Positions 37,232-48,392 of a DNA stretch of 64,000 nucleotides are shown one piece after another (the stretch's first letter is position 1; each line of letters begins with the position of its first letter). Position numbers and translations under genes: made by a program. The notes beneath the pieces were generated by a model. It ran no database searches, had not been told where the DNA came from, and saw only the letters and a program-made list of their open reading frames with translations. The DNA is taken from positions 1,860,001 to 1,924,000 of the forward strand of contig JAVTLE010000016.1 in the NCBI GenBank assembly GCA_033439295.1. The letters run 5' to 3'. This DNA comes from Deuterostichococcus epilithicus. Its lineage: Eukaryota; Chlorophyta; Trebouxiophyceae; Prasiolales; Stichococcaceae.

Positions 37232-38653
37232 GGCGGCGGCTGCCCGGCGGCCGGCTGCGCAGTTGGCTGCGCATGCCAGCCACCTTCGTGCTGTGTGGGC
37301 TGCGGCGGCGATGAAGGCGGCGGCAGCTGCTGTGGGAAGATCGCCTGCTGCTGGCCCTGCAGGCCACGGCCGGCTCCTGACGAGCCGACGAGCCTGTCAC
37401 CGGAACGGCCACCATACCTGCCGCTGTCACCGCCGCCGCGACCCCGTCCGCCGACTGGCAACTGTCGACCGGCTGCACACAATCGCACAGCGCTGTGGTT
37501 TGCGTTCTCGAGTATGTTGCACCAGAGGATGTGCTGATACCTAGCCAGCAGTGAACTGCACGCAGCAGCCAGCGCAGCTGGGCAAGTTGCTTGTGCGCAT
37601 TCCAGTCTGGAGCAAATGTGCGGGACCAGATGCAACACGCGGCCGGTGGCGGTCCCGCACCTGGGGCGTCAATGGAGAATGGTTCCCGGCTGCTCGCGGG
37701 CTGGAAGCGCGCGGCGCCAACCATGCCGGGCCGGCTGCGGGCGGCTGCAGGCGGTTGAAGCTGCTGCGGCTGCACCTGGGGCCGCGGCTGCTGCTGCGTC
37801 TGCGCCTGCGGCCGCGGACGCGCGCCTGGGACGGAGAACGGCTCCTCGCTCTGGGCCGGGCGGAAGCCCATGCTGCCTGCGCAAGGTGCGGCACCATCAG
37901 TCGGGCAATTAAGTGTGGTGCTTGATGTGGATGCGCCTGGCGATGCGGTGGCCTTGGGAGCTGTAGTGCCTCCTCAGTCATCGCCATGGCACTGGTGCAG
38001 CAGCTTTCTTATTCACAGCGGCAATCGGGGCAACATCAATCCTTGCCTTTGGGGGCCAGTGCACCCGAGGCACAAGACGTCGACTCTACTTGCGCCTGCA
38101 TCACCTGCCCTTGGTGAGGCGCTGTGGTTGAGCTGCTGCCCGTGACCCGCAGCAGCGCCGTGCGTCGCTGGCGGCTGCTGCCCGTCGAAGAATGTGCCGC
38201 CGCCGGCCCAAGGTGCAGCCGCAGCTGCAGCTGCTGTCGCACGCGGACCGCCAACTGGCCCTGTGCCAGCTGAAGCTCAGTGTGTCTGTCTTTCCGATCA
38301 GCAGGCCGAATTGCAGCACAACATTGGCTAATATGACGGCCAGGAAACGCTGACAACATAAGGCCGACTTTGAACACACATTCCAGCAAGCTCATGCTAG
38401 TTGTCCTCGACACCTATGACTGCACGGGAGCACTCAAGCATGGCACGCATGTGCAGCACACGCACACACCTGAGCCTGTCTCGAAGCGGCGGCGCTGCTC
38501 TGGCCGCCCCTCGGGTAGCGCTGCAGGGGCTGGTGCCGGCCGCTTGCGGGCTTGCAGCTGCGCAAGAGCTGCTCCGGCCTGTGGCGCATTAGGGAACCTC
38601 GTGACTGTCGCCAAACCACGATTCGTTAAATCAGACCGTTTGGTGGCGGTCAT
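33366..38653 (-). CDS. Large Gln/Ala/Pro-rich prion-like protein
   Basis: Six exons with fully consistent phases: 38470-38653, 38105-38269, 37661-37876, 35241-37472, 34935-35014, 33366-34691; 4203 nt, 1400 residues. The ATG at 38653 (MTATKRSDLTNRGLATV) is the first in frame. Residues 1-185 are basic and Pro/Ala-rich and hold two related motifs, FRPAQSEEPFSVPGARP and FQPASSREPFSIDAPG. An Arg/Gly segment (GGRGRGGGDSGRYGGRSGD) follows. The 743-codon exon is Gln/Pro/Ala-rich with a pure 21-Gln run (CTG repeat on the plus strand, 37168-37230) and a second run near 35332-35361. A short exon (VIAAALQQQRGNGGLSGSLR) links to a 440-residue C-terminal domain full of YSQQAYGQ, YGQQ and AYAQPVYG units, ending GQVGWGGQWQH. 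The composition is that of FUS-like condensate-forming domains; RNA association is suggested by the RGG-like patch only. No folded domain is recognised. N bases lie at 33661 and 34408-34409. Confidence 0.8.
35332..35361 (+). repeat. (CTG)10 trinucleotide run (poly-Gln on the minus strand)
   Basis: Ten uninterrupted CTG units inside the large exon of the Gln-rich gene, read as CAG codons on the coding strand. Confidence 0.9.
37168..37230 (+). repeat. (CTG)21 trinucleotide run (poly-Gln on the minus strand)
   Basis: Twenty-one uninterrupted CTG units, read as a pure run of 21 CAG Gln codons in the Gln-rich protein. It is the longest perfect trinucleotide repeat in the window. Confidence 0.95.
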
Positions 38654-39234
38654 TCCCGCTGGAATGCACCTTGTGCCTCGAAAGTCGCCAGGTGTGAAGA
38701 CACCCTGCGCAATGAGCGGTCGACTTGTCAGCAATCTTGACTGAAGCTTGCGTCTGAGCTTTGAAGCTTGTGTCCAACTTTTGACTGAAGATCCTTGGAT
38801 CCGAACTTCGACACGATGAGATCAGATCACGATGCGGCTAAGCGCTGAGCGGCGTCCAGCACCTGCGCGCAGGGCGCTCTGACTCAGATCCACAGCGTGG
38901 GTGTCTGGCTGAATGATGTGCCACTCGTCGTCTGAGATAGTCTTCGCCTCTTCCGCGTCCAGGTGCAACGCCGGTGCCCCACAGCCGCCCCTGTGGAGTT
39001 CAAACTTCCAAAACGAATGTGCACATGCATGCCAGCCATTTGACATGTGCTGTGAGAGTCCAGTATTCAGAGACAATGTCAGGCCACGAGGCCGAATCGC
39101 TGCTGTTTCTCAGTTGTGCCACTGCACATAGGTTATGCTTCGATGCTACGCCTCATCAGAAGGGCGCCTCGCTATGCATAAGGTGCCTCTATGAGGGACG
39201 AGGGTGCAGTTTGGCGAAAGAGAGAAAGACGCCG
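38654..39234. other. Intergenic, upstream of the Gln-rich gene
   Basis: About 580 bp, AT-richer than flanking exons, holding the promoter of the minus-strand Gln-rich gene. A direct-repeat-like stretch at about 38740-38790 repeats TTTGA(C/A)TGAAG/GAAGCTTG-type words (TTGACTGAAGCTTGCGTCTGAGCTTTGAAGCTTGTGTCC...). A minus-strand frame at 38822-39000 (ALHLDAEEAKTISDDEWHII) looks somewhat protein-like but has no partner exons. Confidence 0.4.
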
Positions 39235-39770
39235 TCACGCCCTGTTGTTCATCTCAGCCACAACAGCCTTGGCCTGGGGCGGCAGCAGCTCAAACAGGGT
39301 GACACGTCTCAGCTGTCAGATACCGAGAACCGAGTAGGCAAACACCACCACACCTTGGTGTTCATCTCAGCCACGACAGCATCGGCCTGCGGCGGCCGCA
39401 GCTCCAGGAAGATGACGTCCTCAAAGTCCGGCCCCGGTTGTGGGATGCTGAAGCTGGCTGGGGGGCACAATGTCAGTGGAGGAAAGGTCATTGATTTGTC
39501 GAAGCTTCCAGTTTTCTTTGCGACAGCTATCTGATGCGATTGGCTGCATGTCGACCGTCGCAGCGGCGTCCATGTTGGAGCAGTGCAAACTGAACCACAA
39601 CATCTTCTGTCCATCGCCCTCCCCATCTTTGAGACCGTGTAAAGGAGGTTCTTGTGGGGGCCACTAGAGACGAGATAACACGCCCCCTTCGCCCCGTTGC
39701 AGTGGAAGGCACTCGTGGGCTGATGGCTTCCATCAGCAGCGTCCATGTCACGCCAGAAGAGCTCATCACG
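39235..39770 (-). CDS. Doubtful small gene ending in a duplicated motif
   Basis: The last two exons are the visible part: one encoding SIPQPGPDFEDVIFLELRPP followed by QADAVVAEMNTK (from about 39361 to 39450), then, after an intron with phase 0 ends, LRRVTLFELLPPQAKAVVAE followed by MNNRA and a stop at 39235. The two exons repeat the same unit, LELxPPQAxAVVAEMN, so one arose by duplication of the other. Upstream sequence may include an exon near 39670-39770 (MDAADGSHQPTSAFHCNGAK or an alternative frame starting MSSSGVTWTLLMEAIS), but its frame is not settled. No family was recognised. Confidence 0.35.
39243..39420. repeat. Tandem duplication, about 60 bp units 114 bp apart
   Basis: Plus-strand copies at about 39246-39300 and 39360-39414 share GTTCATCTCAGCCAC, ACAGC, GGCCTG, GGCGGC and GCAGCTC in order. 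They encode the two LELxPPQAxAVVAEMN units on the minus strand. Confidence 0.75.
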
Positions 39771-41027
39771 GTCTTCCGCGTGTCTCAACGAAAGTTGCTG
39801 CAAGAGGTGCACGTGCTGAATGGTCTCGATAATACTCTCATTTCCAGCGAAACTTGACCAATACAGCCTATGTGATGTGAGACCTTGTTGCAAGGGACGG
39901 TTCACTTATCTTTTGTTCAAGCTCAGCAAGGCATCAGATGGTGACCGCATCCAGCGCTGTCAAATGCTTGACAGCGTTTGACTCGTTTTCATGGCGTTTG
40001 CAATCTGGGCGCATGGAAGGGATGGCTGCGACGCACGAGCAGCATGTGAAGCCATGCTCGAAATCCCAGTTCGTTGGCATGTGGGTCCTTCTCTCAGCGT
40101 CCGTGTTCTTCCGCAGCGGTTGGCCATTTCCCCATGTTTCGGTTTGCTTCAGGTTGCGATGCACCTTGACAAGATTGCTGCATCCGTTGAGCATTTCAGC
40201 CATTTCATCATGTGGCCACAATCTCAGAGAGGGTATCTCCAGTGTATTAGGATCTCGATATTGCCATGCAGCTCTCTAAGAATGTGACCACATGATCAGA
40301 CGGCTGACTATGCTCGACGGTGACGGCACCAGGGTCAAGGTTCAGCAGGTTGCAGCCGTCCAAAGCCGCGGGGTTGAAAGGCAACGTCAGCCCCGAGGCT
40401 GAGCTGCAACCCAGCATTTCAAGGGGTTGCAGTGGGTCGCATCAGCTAGCTAGATATTTAAGTTTCGCGTGGTTTCATTATCGTGGTGCGCCCCATGTTC
40501 GAGAAAGTTTGGTGTCATTTGTTACGCAACGTGCATGCAGCAACGAGATGGTATGTGAAGCTTCGTGTGGAAGCTGCTTAGTTTGCGAGGTTGTCCCGAG
40601 TTGATGTGAACACCAGATCTCAGGACAATCAGCGATTTTATCGACTGCAGAAGTAATGTCTGGTGCCAGCAACGTGCCAGGCGGCAGCGTGCAGGGAGAA
40701 CATTAGGTTTAGCAGCGGGATCTGTACTTGGACCCAACTACAGCAACAAGACACTATTGCAGCAACAGGCTGCAGCTGGTTGCACCCTTCATTTCCCTCC
40801 AGTGGGGCAGAGTGCAGGGCAACATGAGTAGGCGAGTGTCAAGTTGCTGCTGCTGCTAGGGCTCACTGGATCAATGAGGCCCCGACACCAGACTCTAAAC
40901 CACCCAGGATGCCCAGATGCGCAGCTGCAGCCCCGCACCCCTCCCAGCTTCAATGAGGCTGAAGCTGACCACCCCACGGCAGCGCTTGGTGCAATTCTAG
41001 AGTGGGGGCTAGAGCTGGCATGCATTG
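39771..41027. other. AT-richer gene-poor stretch
   Basis: About 1.25 kb of visibly lower GC than the rest of the window, with open frames on both strands (for example 39991-40287 +, 39934-40221 -) but no recognised motif, terminal repeat or splice structure. It includes the 3' region of the hnRNP U-like gene on its right. Confidence 0.4.
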
Positions 41028-43294
41028 TCAAGTCGCTGACGGGAACAGGCGCGCACCGCGCAAGCCAAGAATGACGTCCTCGGGCACGACCTTGCCCTCG
41101 CGGGCGTGCTGCTGCGCCTGGCGCCGAAACAGCTCCGGATCCGGCAGCACCAGCGCCGCGGCCACTCTCCGGAAGGCCTGCCGAGCGAACGGCGCGATGC
41201 GCAACCGCAGCCCCTCCGCGCTCACGCTGTTGCAGCATGGCAGTGGGGACGTTCAGTCGTTTGATCAAGGTTTGAGCGCAACCGATATCTGCTGCCTCCA
41301 GGGTATCGAGGGTGTGTCGCGTGCCGTTAGACGGCAGGCGCAGAGTGTCCGCCCTCGATGGCAGCGCTGACCTGCGCTATGTCTTGCTCGCAGGCAGACG
41401 GCAAAGTCTTCCCCAATCCGACAGATCCTGCAGTCCCCCCGTTCTCTCCTGCCCCTTCTCCTTGGTGACAAATTCGCGCTCCGTGTAGCAGGACTGGGTT
41501 GGCAGTTGGCAACCCAGCAGGGGGACCACAAAACGTGGCGTCCAGAGTCTCACAGGTTTGCCAGGTTGCACAGGGAGAAGGTTGTTTTTTACACCTGGAC
41601 TGGTCGATGAGGTAGTTGCGGGGGCGGTCGGCCGCCATGAGCAGCTGCTGGGCGAACAGCTCCCCGCCCAGCCGCTCGAAGGCCCCCGCTCGGTGCGCCT
41701 GCTCCTGCTGCCGCGCCACGCCCAGGACCTGCGGTTCAGAAAGCGCGGCATTGGCTTGGGACCGCTGTTGCGGACGCAGGCTGGGGATGCGCAGCTTGGC
41801 TCATTGGGGTCACGATGGAGCAGGTTTGGGGAGGCGTCATGCACCAGTGCTCCATCCAGCAGGCTCTGTTGGTTGCAGGGAGCGATCACAAGGTGGGGTT
41901 GGCAGCGCACCCGCATCTGGTCGAGGGCGGCGTTCACGCCCAGCAGCGTGAAGCTGTGGTTGCCGCGGATGTACTTCTCCGCCCAGGTGCTCTTCCCCGA
42001 GCCTGCGGCATGGAAGGGACAGCGCATGCTTGGCACGCTGTCTGACATCAGGCTGCAACATGGGCTCATGGGTCAGTTCGCTTTCTGTCCGACAAATTCC
42101 TGCGCAGTCTGCACGATGGCATGCACTTCTGGAGGTAGAGCGACATGGGTAGAAAACGCAAAGAGCCTAGTCACCTGGCAGGCCGACCAGCAGCAGCACC
42201 TCGAAGCGGCCGTTTGCCGGCGCCAGATTGGGAGACATGCGGAAGTGCTGCGGCACGTTGCTGGCGAACTGCAGGCACAGCAGTGGGCAACATCACAAGA
42301 CATTACTAGCGCAGCTTCTGTCAGTTCGCAACTTCAAAACAAACAACACGGCAGCCTCTCGTCCGTCCAGCATCGAATGATGGCGCTCGGCAGCAATGTC
42401 GCAACCCCGCAAGCTACATGTGTGCAACATGCGCAGCAGCCAATCAATCACCTGCCACGGGCGGTAGGAGGCGACTTGCGGGTTGGGCGGCCGCACGGTG
42501 ATGTCCGCAAAGTCGATGCGAACCACCATGTTCTTGACCAGGACGTGCGGGAACACCAGGACCTCGTCGTTGGGCTGCTGCGGGGACAGCTGGAAGGCCT
42601 GGCCAAACCAGTGGCCGTTGATGGCAAAGCTGACGCTGCCGGCAGGCCCCCTCATGTCCACGCACACCACGATCTGCAAGGAGCATGGAGCCGCGCCTCA
42701 GGCAGCTGTGGAGGGATTGCAAGTGCAGCAGGCGGTTTCAGCAGGCGGTTTCAGACGCACCTGCATCAAAATCGCGGTTCAAAACTGCAGTGAAGGCCAG
42801 GTTCAAGCAGCAGCAACATAGTCGACCCAGTTTGCAGCACTGTAGAAGCCATCCTTTTGGAAACCCTTGAACATGCAGAAAAGATCAACCAAGGGAGTAC
42901 AACCTACCTCGTCGCCGACGCCAAAGCGGGTGGCATAGGGCAGGAAGCCGCCGCCCCCGCCGCACTTGCGCCCGGCGCTGCTGTGCGCCCAGGAGGCGGC
43001 GCCCTCGCCCAGCATCGCAACGTCGGTGGAGGCGCAGGAGACGCCGACGCGGACGCCGGGGTGGGAGTCCACCTCTGGGATGCCGGCGGCGGCAGCGGCG
43101 ATGGGCTCCGGCAGCTCCTGCAGGACTGTCACGCCGAAGCGGTGGCGGCCGCCGCACACGCCGACAGTGCCGCGGGCGCCGGACCAGGCGAAGCCGAAGG
43201 CGCCGTGACAGGGCGGCACCAGGGTCAGGCCGCCCTCCTGCAGCTGCAGGCCCAGGCTGCAGTCCTGCGGGTTGAGCGCGCACCGGCCGGCCAT
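41028..43294 (-). CDS. Compact hnRNP U-like protein: SPRY domain plus P-loop kinase-like domain
   Basis: Six exons with checked phases: 42908-43294, 42452-42673, 42175-42268, 41911-42002, 41595-41728, 41028-41226; 1128 nt, 375 residues. Residues 1 to about 200 form a SPRY domain (GAFGFAWSGARGTVGVCGGR, DSHPGVRVGVS, VVCVDMRGPAGSVSFAINGH, VKNMVVRIDFADI). From about residue 215 comes the polynucleotide-kinase-like ATPase half of hnRNP U: Walker A VLLLVGLPGSGKSTWAEKYI, TLLGVNAALDQMR, the family's RNYLIDQS (DQTNV in animals), and EGKVVPEDVILGLRG. Animal hnRNP U adds an N-terminal SAP domain and a C-terminal RGG box; neither is seen. ATP and RNA/chromatin binding in the nucleus are inferred from the family. 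A downstream extra exon using the donor at CGCG|GTGCGC is possible but was not found. Confidence 0.86.
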
Positions 43295-43756
43295 GGCGTG
43301 GCGCTCGCCGCGGAGTATTGAAGGCGGTACTTGCGTCGGCTGGGGCGTGTGTCTTTGGTCAGCCTCCGACATGCGCTGCTTGGAGTTGGGCAATCGATTG
43401 TTTTGCTGTTCTGTCTCTCGGAACAAGCATGATCCTGCAGTGGTGCAGTGCGGGTCGCTGATCCAAAGCACAATCACGAGTACCTCTGACAAGACGCAAT
43501 GCGTCTTGACGATTTCGGACGTGGCAATGCACAGCAATGTTGTGAATGGCAAACTGCGCTTGTCGCTGCACAGCGTGCACCATCGACCCTCGTGCCCAAA
43601 GGAGGTGGACCCCGAATCAGGCAATGTGCTTGCAGCAGTCTGCCGCTTGCACCTCCTAGCACTGCTGAACAACGATGCAAGATTCGCGCGCGTCGATCAG
43701 CCGACGAGCCGCGCAACAAGAACACCTCCCTGTTTTGATGTGAAGAAGCTGAAAAA
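43295..43756. promoter_or_regulatory. Divergent upstream region, hnRNP U-like / RS-UHM gene
   Basis: 462 bp between outward-reading start codons of two RNA-related genes. No individual element was identified; a bidirectional promoter is inferred. Confidence 0.4.
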
Positions 43757-46700
43757 ATGGAGCCCGCTCAGCAGCCGGCCGAAGCCGGGCAGCCGGCTGT
43801 CACCGCAGCCGCTACTGTTCCGCAGACCGACGGTGTCCCCGATGCTTCGCCGGCGGGGCCTGCCCTGGCCCAGCCGACGCCCACCGGTGCTGCTGCCGGA
43901 TCAGGTGTCGGCACCTCAGCTGCAATCGCCACCACACTGCCCGCAGCCCCGCCGGTGGCAGCAGTAGCCGCAGATCCTGCAGCAGACTCTGCGGCTCCTG
44001 CCGCCAAGATTGGGCCTGCGACCCCAGTAGCGCCCGCCGCGGCTGCGCCGGCCTCCGGCACCGCGCCGGCCTCATCCGCTGCTGCACCCTCGCCAGAGGT
44101 GCCGACTGCTGCAGCAGTCGAGGCTGACGCAGCTGCGCCGGCAACCGGCACTGCTCCCTCTGCTGTGCCGGCGGCCACCCCAGCCGTCTCAGGCGGACCT
44201 GCAACATCTGCAGCACCCGCAACAACAGCAGTTCCGGCCGCATCTCCTGCCACCGTGGCAGCCGCCGGCGCTGCAGCTGCGTCACCGGCCGGCGCCCCGG
44301 CCACCTCGGCGGCAGCGACTGTGACGCCCGGCACGGCCGCTGCCCACGCCGCAGCATACGCTGCTTATCCGGGCTATGGGTACCAGGCCTATGGCTACCA
44401 GCCTTATGGCTACCAGCCCTATGGGTACGGCTATGGGTACCAGCCGGGCATGGAGGCGTACTACGGTTACGGCGCCGCCTACGGAGCAGGTGTGTGCCCT
44501 CTCACTTTCACGATGCGAGACTTGCCGCAGTTGTTTGCTTGCCCAGGTCTCCTCAGATGGTATTTCTAGTGTGGGCTTGGTAGTTGCCTGCGCAGCACAA
44601 TACACTGATCCAATGTTTGATGCTGCTCCTTTGCAGGCTACGCGGCGTACGGGTACGACCCCAACCAGTATGCTGCCTACTATGCCGCAGCCGCCGCGGC
44701 GGGCCACCCTCCGGCATCTGCGGCGCCGCCCGCTGGCGCTCCGCCCCCGCCGGCAGCCGTTGCGCCGGCGGCCGCCGCGTCTGCGCCAGCAGTTGGCGCA
44801 TCGGGCGCGGCGCTGCCGGCGACACCGCCCAAGGTGCCGGCTGCACAGCCGACGGCGGCCTCGCCAAAGGCGGCCGCGCCTGAGCCGGCCGCGGCCGACG
44901 CCAAGCCCGCGGCCGCCGCGTCGCCGGCCAAGTCGCCAAATGTGGTCAGTGTGCCGCTGAAATCCCTTCCCGCCGCGACGTCGCTGCCGGAGGCCGTGCC
45001 CAGCCCACTGCCGCCGGCATCCGCCGCCCTGCAGCCGCTGTCGCAGGCGGCTGCGGAGACCGCAGCGCCGGCGCCGAGCTTGCCGCAGATGATGGAAACT
45101 TCTGCCGCGCCACTTCCGGCGCTGGCGGCGCCCGCCACTCAGGCTCTGGCGGCGCCATCTGCGGAGGTGCCCGCGGCCGCCCCGCCCATTGTTGCCCCCC
45201 CGCCTGCGAGCGTCCCGCCCGCTGCCGCCCCGCCGGCAAGTGCGGCTCCAGAGGTGACGAGTTCCCACTGACAACAAACGCCTTGCCAGCCACTCGCGTG
45301 CGGCGAAGGGCCATTGCACCTTGCAGACGTGGGATCTCTAGGGAAACAGCAGCCCATTGCTCAAATCGGTGTCCCCCTCGAACCACCCCTAGGTCGCTTA
45401 ACTGCCAGGCGATGCTTTGCCGGCGCACAGCACCGACTGCCTCGGGCCTCCTCTTGCAGGCGGTGCTGACGAGGGAGCAGCTGGAGGAGCGGCGGCGCAG
45501 CGCCGAGATTGAGGCCGCGGTGCGCATGCAGCGCGAGCGCGAGCAGGCCGAGATCGCGCGCGCCGAGGAGGCCCGGCGCCAGGTGTGCCCGCGACTTCCC
45601 GCACACTGCACTGATCTCCTGACACTGCAACCTGCTGCTTTCCTTTCGCTGCCCCAGTCAGTGTCGTTCTCACTGCGAGCGGATCAGGCGCGCCGCATCA
45701 GCCTCCAAACGTGAGCGCAGTGACGCAAGCAGGTGCCTGGGCAGGCCCAGCTGCACCGCAGACGCGGATGCACTGCTTGTGCGTCTATCGACTCGCCGAC
45801 AGCGTCGAATGCTGTTGCTGTGCATCCAGGTCTGCGGTGCAGCTGACAGTGCTGTGCGTCTGCAGGCGGTGGCTGCGCAGGAGAGTGCCCGGGCGGAGGC
45901 GGAGGAGCGCCGCAAGCGCGATGAGGAGGCCGCACGCCTTGCCAAGGTCGAGGCCGACCGCGTGCGCGAGCTGCAGGTGGGCGGGTTCAGGGTTTGGCAC
46001 TTTTTTTAGAAGGGTTTGGGACTGTTTCCAAGAGCGGGAGGGGGGGCTCGTGGTTTTGTGTGCGTGCTTCTGCCGTGGGATGTGCCGCAACATGATGGGA
46101 GTTGGGAGTTTTGCCTTGGCAAGGCCTGCAGCAGGGCCAGCGGCAGCGCCTGAGCGGCTGTGCCGCCTGGGGAACAGCCCGGTCTGCATGATCCCAGCAC
46201 GATCGCACCGCAAGCTTTGCTGCGCTCCGCCCTGCAAGATCGCACGCCTGTGGGCGCATCCGCATGGCGGTCGCCGCGAACTGGGCACCTCCCGGCCGCA
46301 GCACCAGCACCAGCACGAGCTGAGACAACCCCATGTACCCCTTGACGACTGCTGACCGGCAACCCTACAAAACCCTGCAACACCCTGTATACCATGTGAA
46401 AAACCCCTTCGCCGCAGATGAAGCTGGCGGATGACCTGAAGAAGGCGCAGGAGGAGGAGGCCGCCAAGCAGGCCGCCCTGGCCGAGAAGCGCAAGTGCGT
46501 CTTGTGCGAAACCGTCACCTGCTGTATTGTGTGACAGCGTCAAGTGCTGCCGAAGCACTGCCGTTCTCATGGTGTTGGCACGTTTCTGAGCCCTGAGCTC
46601 GTTCCGGCCGACTCGTCTGAGGTCCTTCGGCGCTCCAAGGCTCGTGCTGCGAGCGGCATATGACGGAGCTGTTGCGCGCCGCGCTGGTGAGTTGAAAGTG

Positions 46701-48349
46701 GCTTCTGTTGGCTGCGCGCGGTGAGTGACGACCGTCAGCGCACATGACAATCAGAATCGCCTGACAGATCCTCTCGTGTGCCTGCGCAGGGCGGCGGCGA
46801 CGCGCTTCCAACTGAAGGGCGCTTCTCTGGCCATGGCACCGCAGCCCGCGGCGGGCGCCGCCGTCAGCCNCCNGCCGGCGCCGCCCGCAGGGCCGCCACC
46901 GGCGCCGCGGCTGGGGCCGCCCCCACCGGCAGCGAGCCGCCCGGCGGCGACGGCCGCGACGCAGCGCGCTAATGGGAAGGCGCTGCCCAACAAGCTGTAC
47001 CTGCCGGAGCCCATCGCCATGCGTGCCCAGGTGGGCCAGCAGGGGTGCACATGCAGTCGCAGTCGCTCTTGCGACCACCGCAAATGCAGTGTCTGCTGCA
47101 TGCTTCAGGGCCTGGCTTGGGTTGCAGGGTCTGGGATTGAACATGAGTGTCGCCTGGCTAGGACGCTGCCAAACATCCATGTGTTGGTGACCATGACACC
47201 TGATTCGAGGGACAGACGACCGTCGTGTTGCTGCTTGCTTCTGACGCCAGAAAGCTTTTCCTGCCGCGCAGTCGAACCTGAACAATGCGCGCAAGGCCGC
47301 CTTCGAACGGGCCGCCAGCCCCGTGCCTCGCGGCGGCAGGTGCACCTCCTCGCTCGTGTTGCTGTCCGTGCAGCGTCGCTAGCCCTTAAACCGACTGGGG
47401 TGAAAGTGCTTTTTTCTGCTGTTTGATACTGCTCTGCTGGACTGCACAACGTGCTTTGGACCAGTGAGCCTTCCGAGGCCACGCAAACAGGAGGGTGACC
47501 AATGGTCGGAGGCAGACCATGTGTGAGCCTGCTGCTCCATGCGCATGCGCATGCAAATCCAGGTCCTTCTCCCGCTCACTTTCGCGCTCGCGCTCCCGCA
47601 GTCGCTCGCCGCGGCGCCGCGCTGCATCCCGCTCCTACTCCCGCAGCCGCAGCCGCTCCTACACTCGCAGCCGCAGCCCGCGCTCGCGCTCCCGCTCCTA
47701 CAGCCGCTCCTACAGCCGCAGCGTCACCCCGCGGCGTCGGGGGGCCAGGGGGGGCCCCTCTCGCTCCCGGTCTTATTCCCGATCCTACAGCCGCTCCTAC
47801 AGCCGCTCCTACAGCCGGTCGCTGACGCCACGCAGCCTGACGCCGCCGCCGCGGCGGGGGCGGTTGCCGGTACCCCGCGGCGGCGCGCTGGCGGCCAATG
47901 ACAGGTGCAGTCTGCAGCTCGCAACCGACTCCCTGGGGATGCTAATGTCTCAGGGATCACTGTGTGCGGCATGCGTGCAGGGCGTGAAGCACTGCTTCGC
48001 AGCGTTTCCGAGTAAATCACCCTCGCGTCGGCCCAGTGCAGCAGGAGGCCTCAGGTCGTGCCACTTGCACAGCAGGTGGGGCGCCGATGACAGGCGCAGC
48101 TACAGCCGCAGCTACTCGCCAGAGTCGCCGCCGAGGCGCGGCCGCCCAACAGGGCCGCCGCCCGGCCGCCAGGATGGCTGGCGGGGCGGCGGCGGCGGCG
48201 CGCCCGGAGGCTACGGCACCGACCCGCGGAACGTCCGGCCGGGGCCACCCCAGCAGCACCCCGGCTCAGCGCCCGGCCGCTACGGCGGCCCGGCGGCCGG
48301 CCAGCAGTACGGCGCACCACCGCAGGTACGTGTGTCTGTTGTCCATCTC

Positions 48350-48392
<43 letters not shown>

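Noticed and set aside
45254-45459. Treating the Ala/Pro-rich region (43757-45271) as a separate gene ending at TGA 45271
   Set aside because: A donor at 45254 joins in phase 0 to the coiled-coil exon at 45460, giving one continuous gene.
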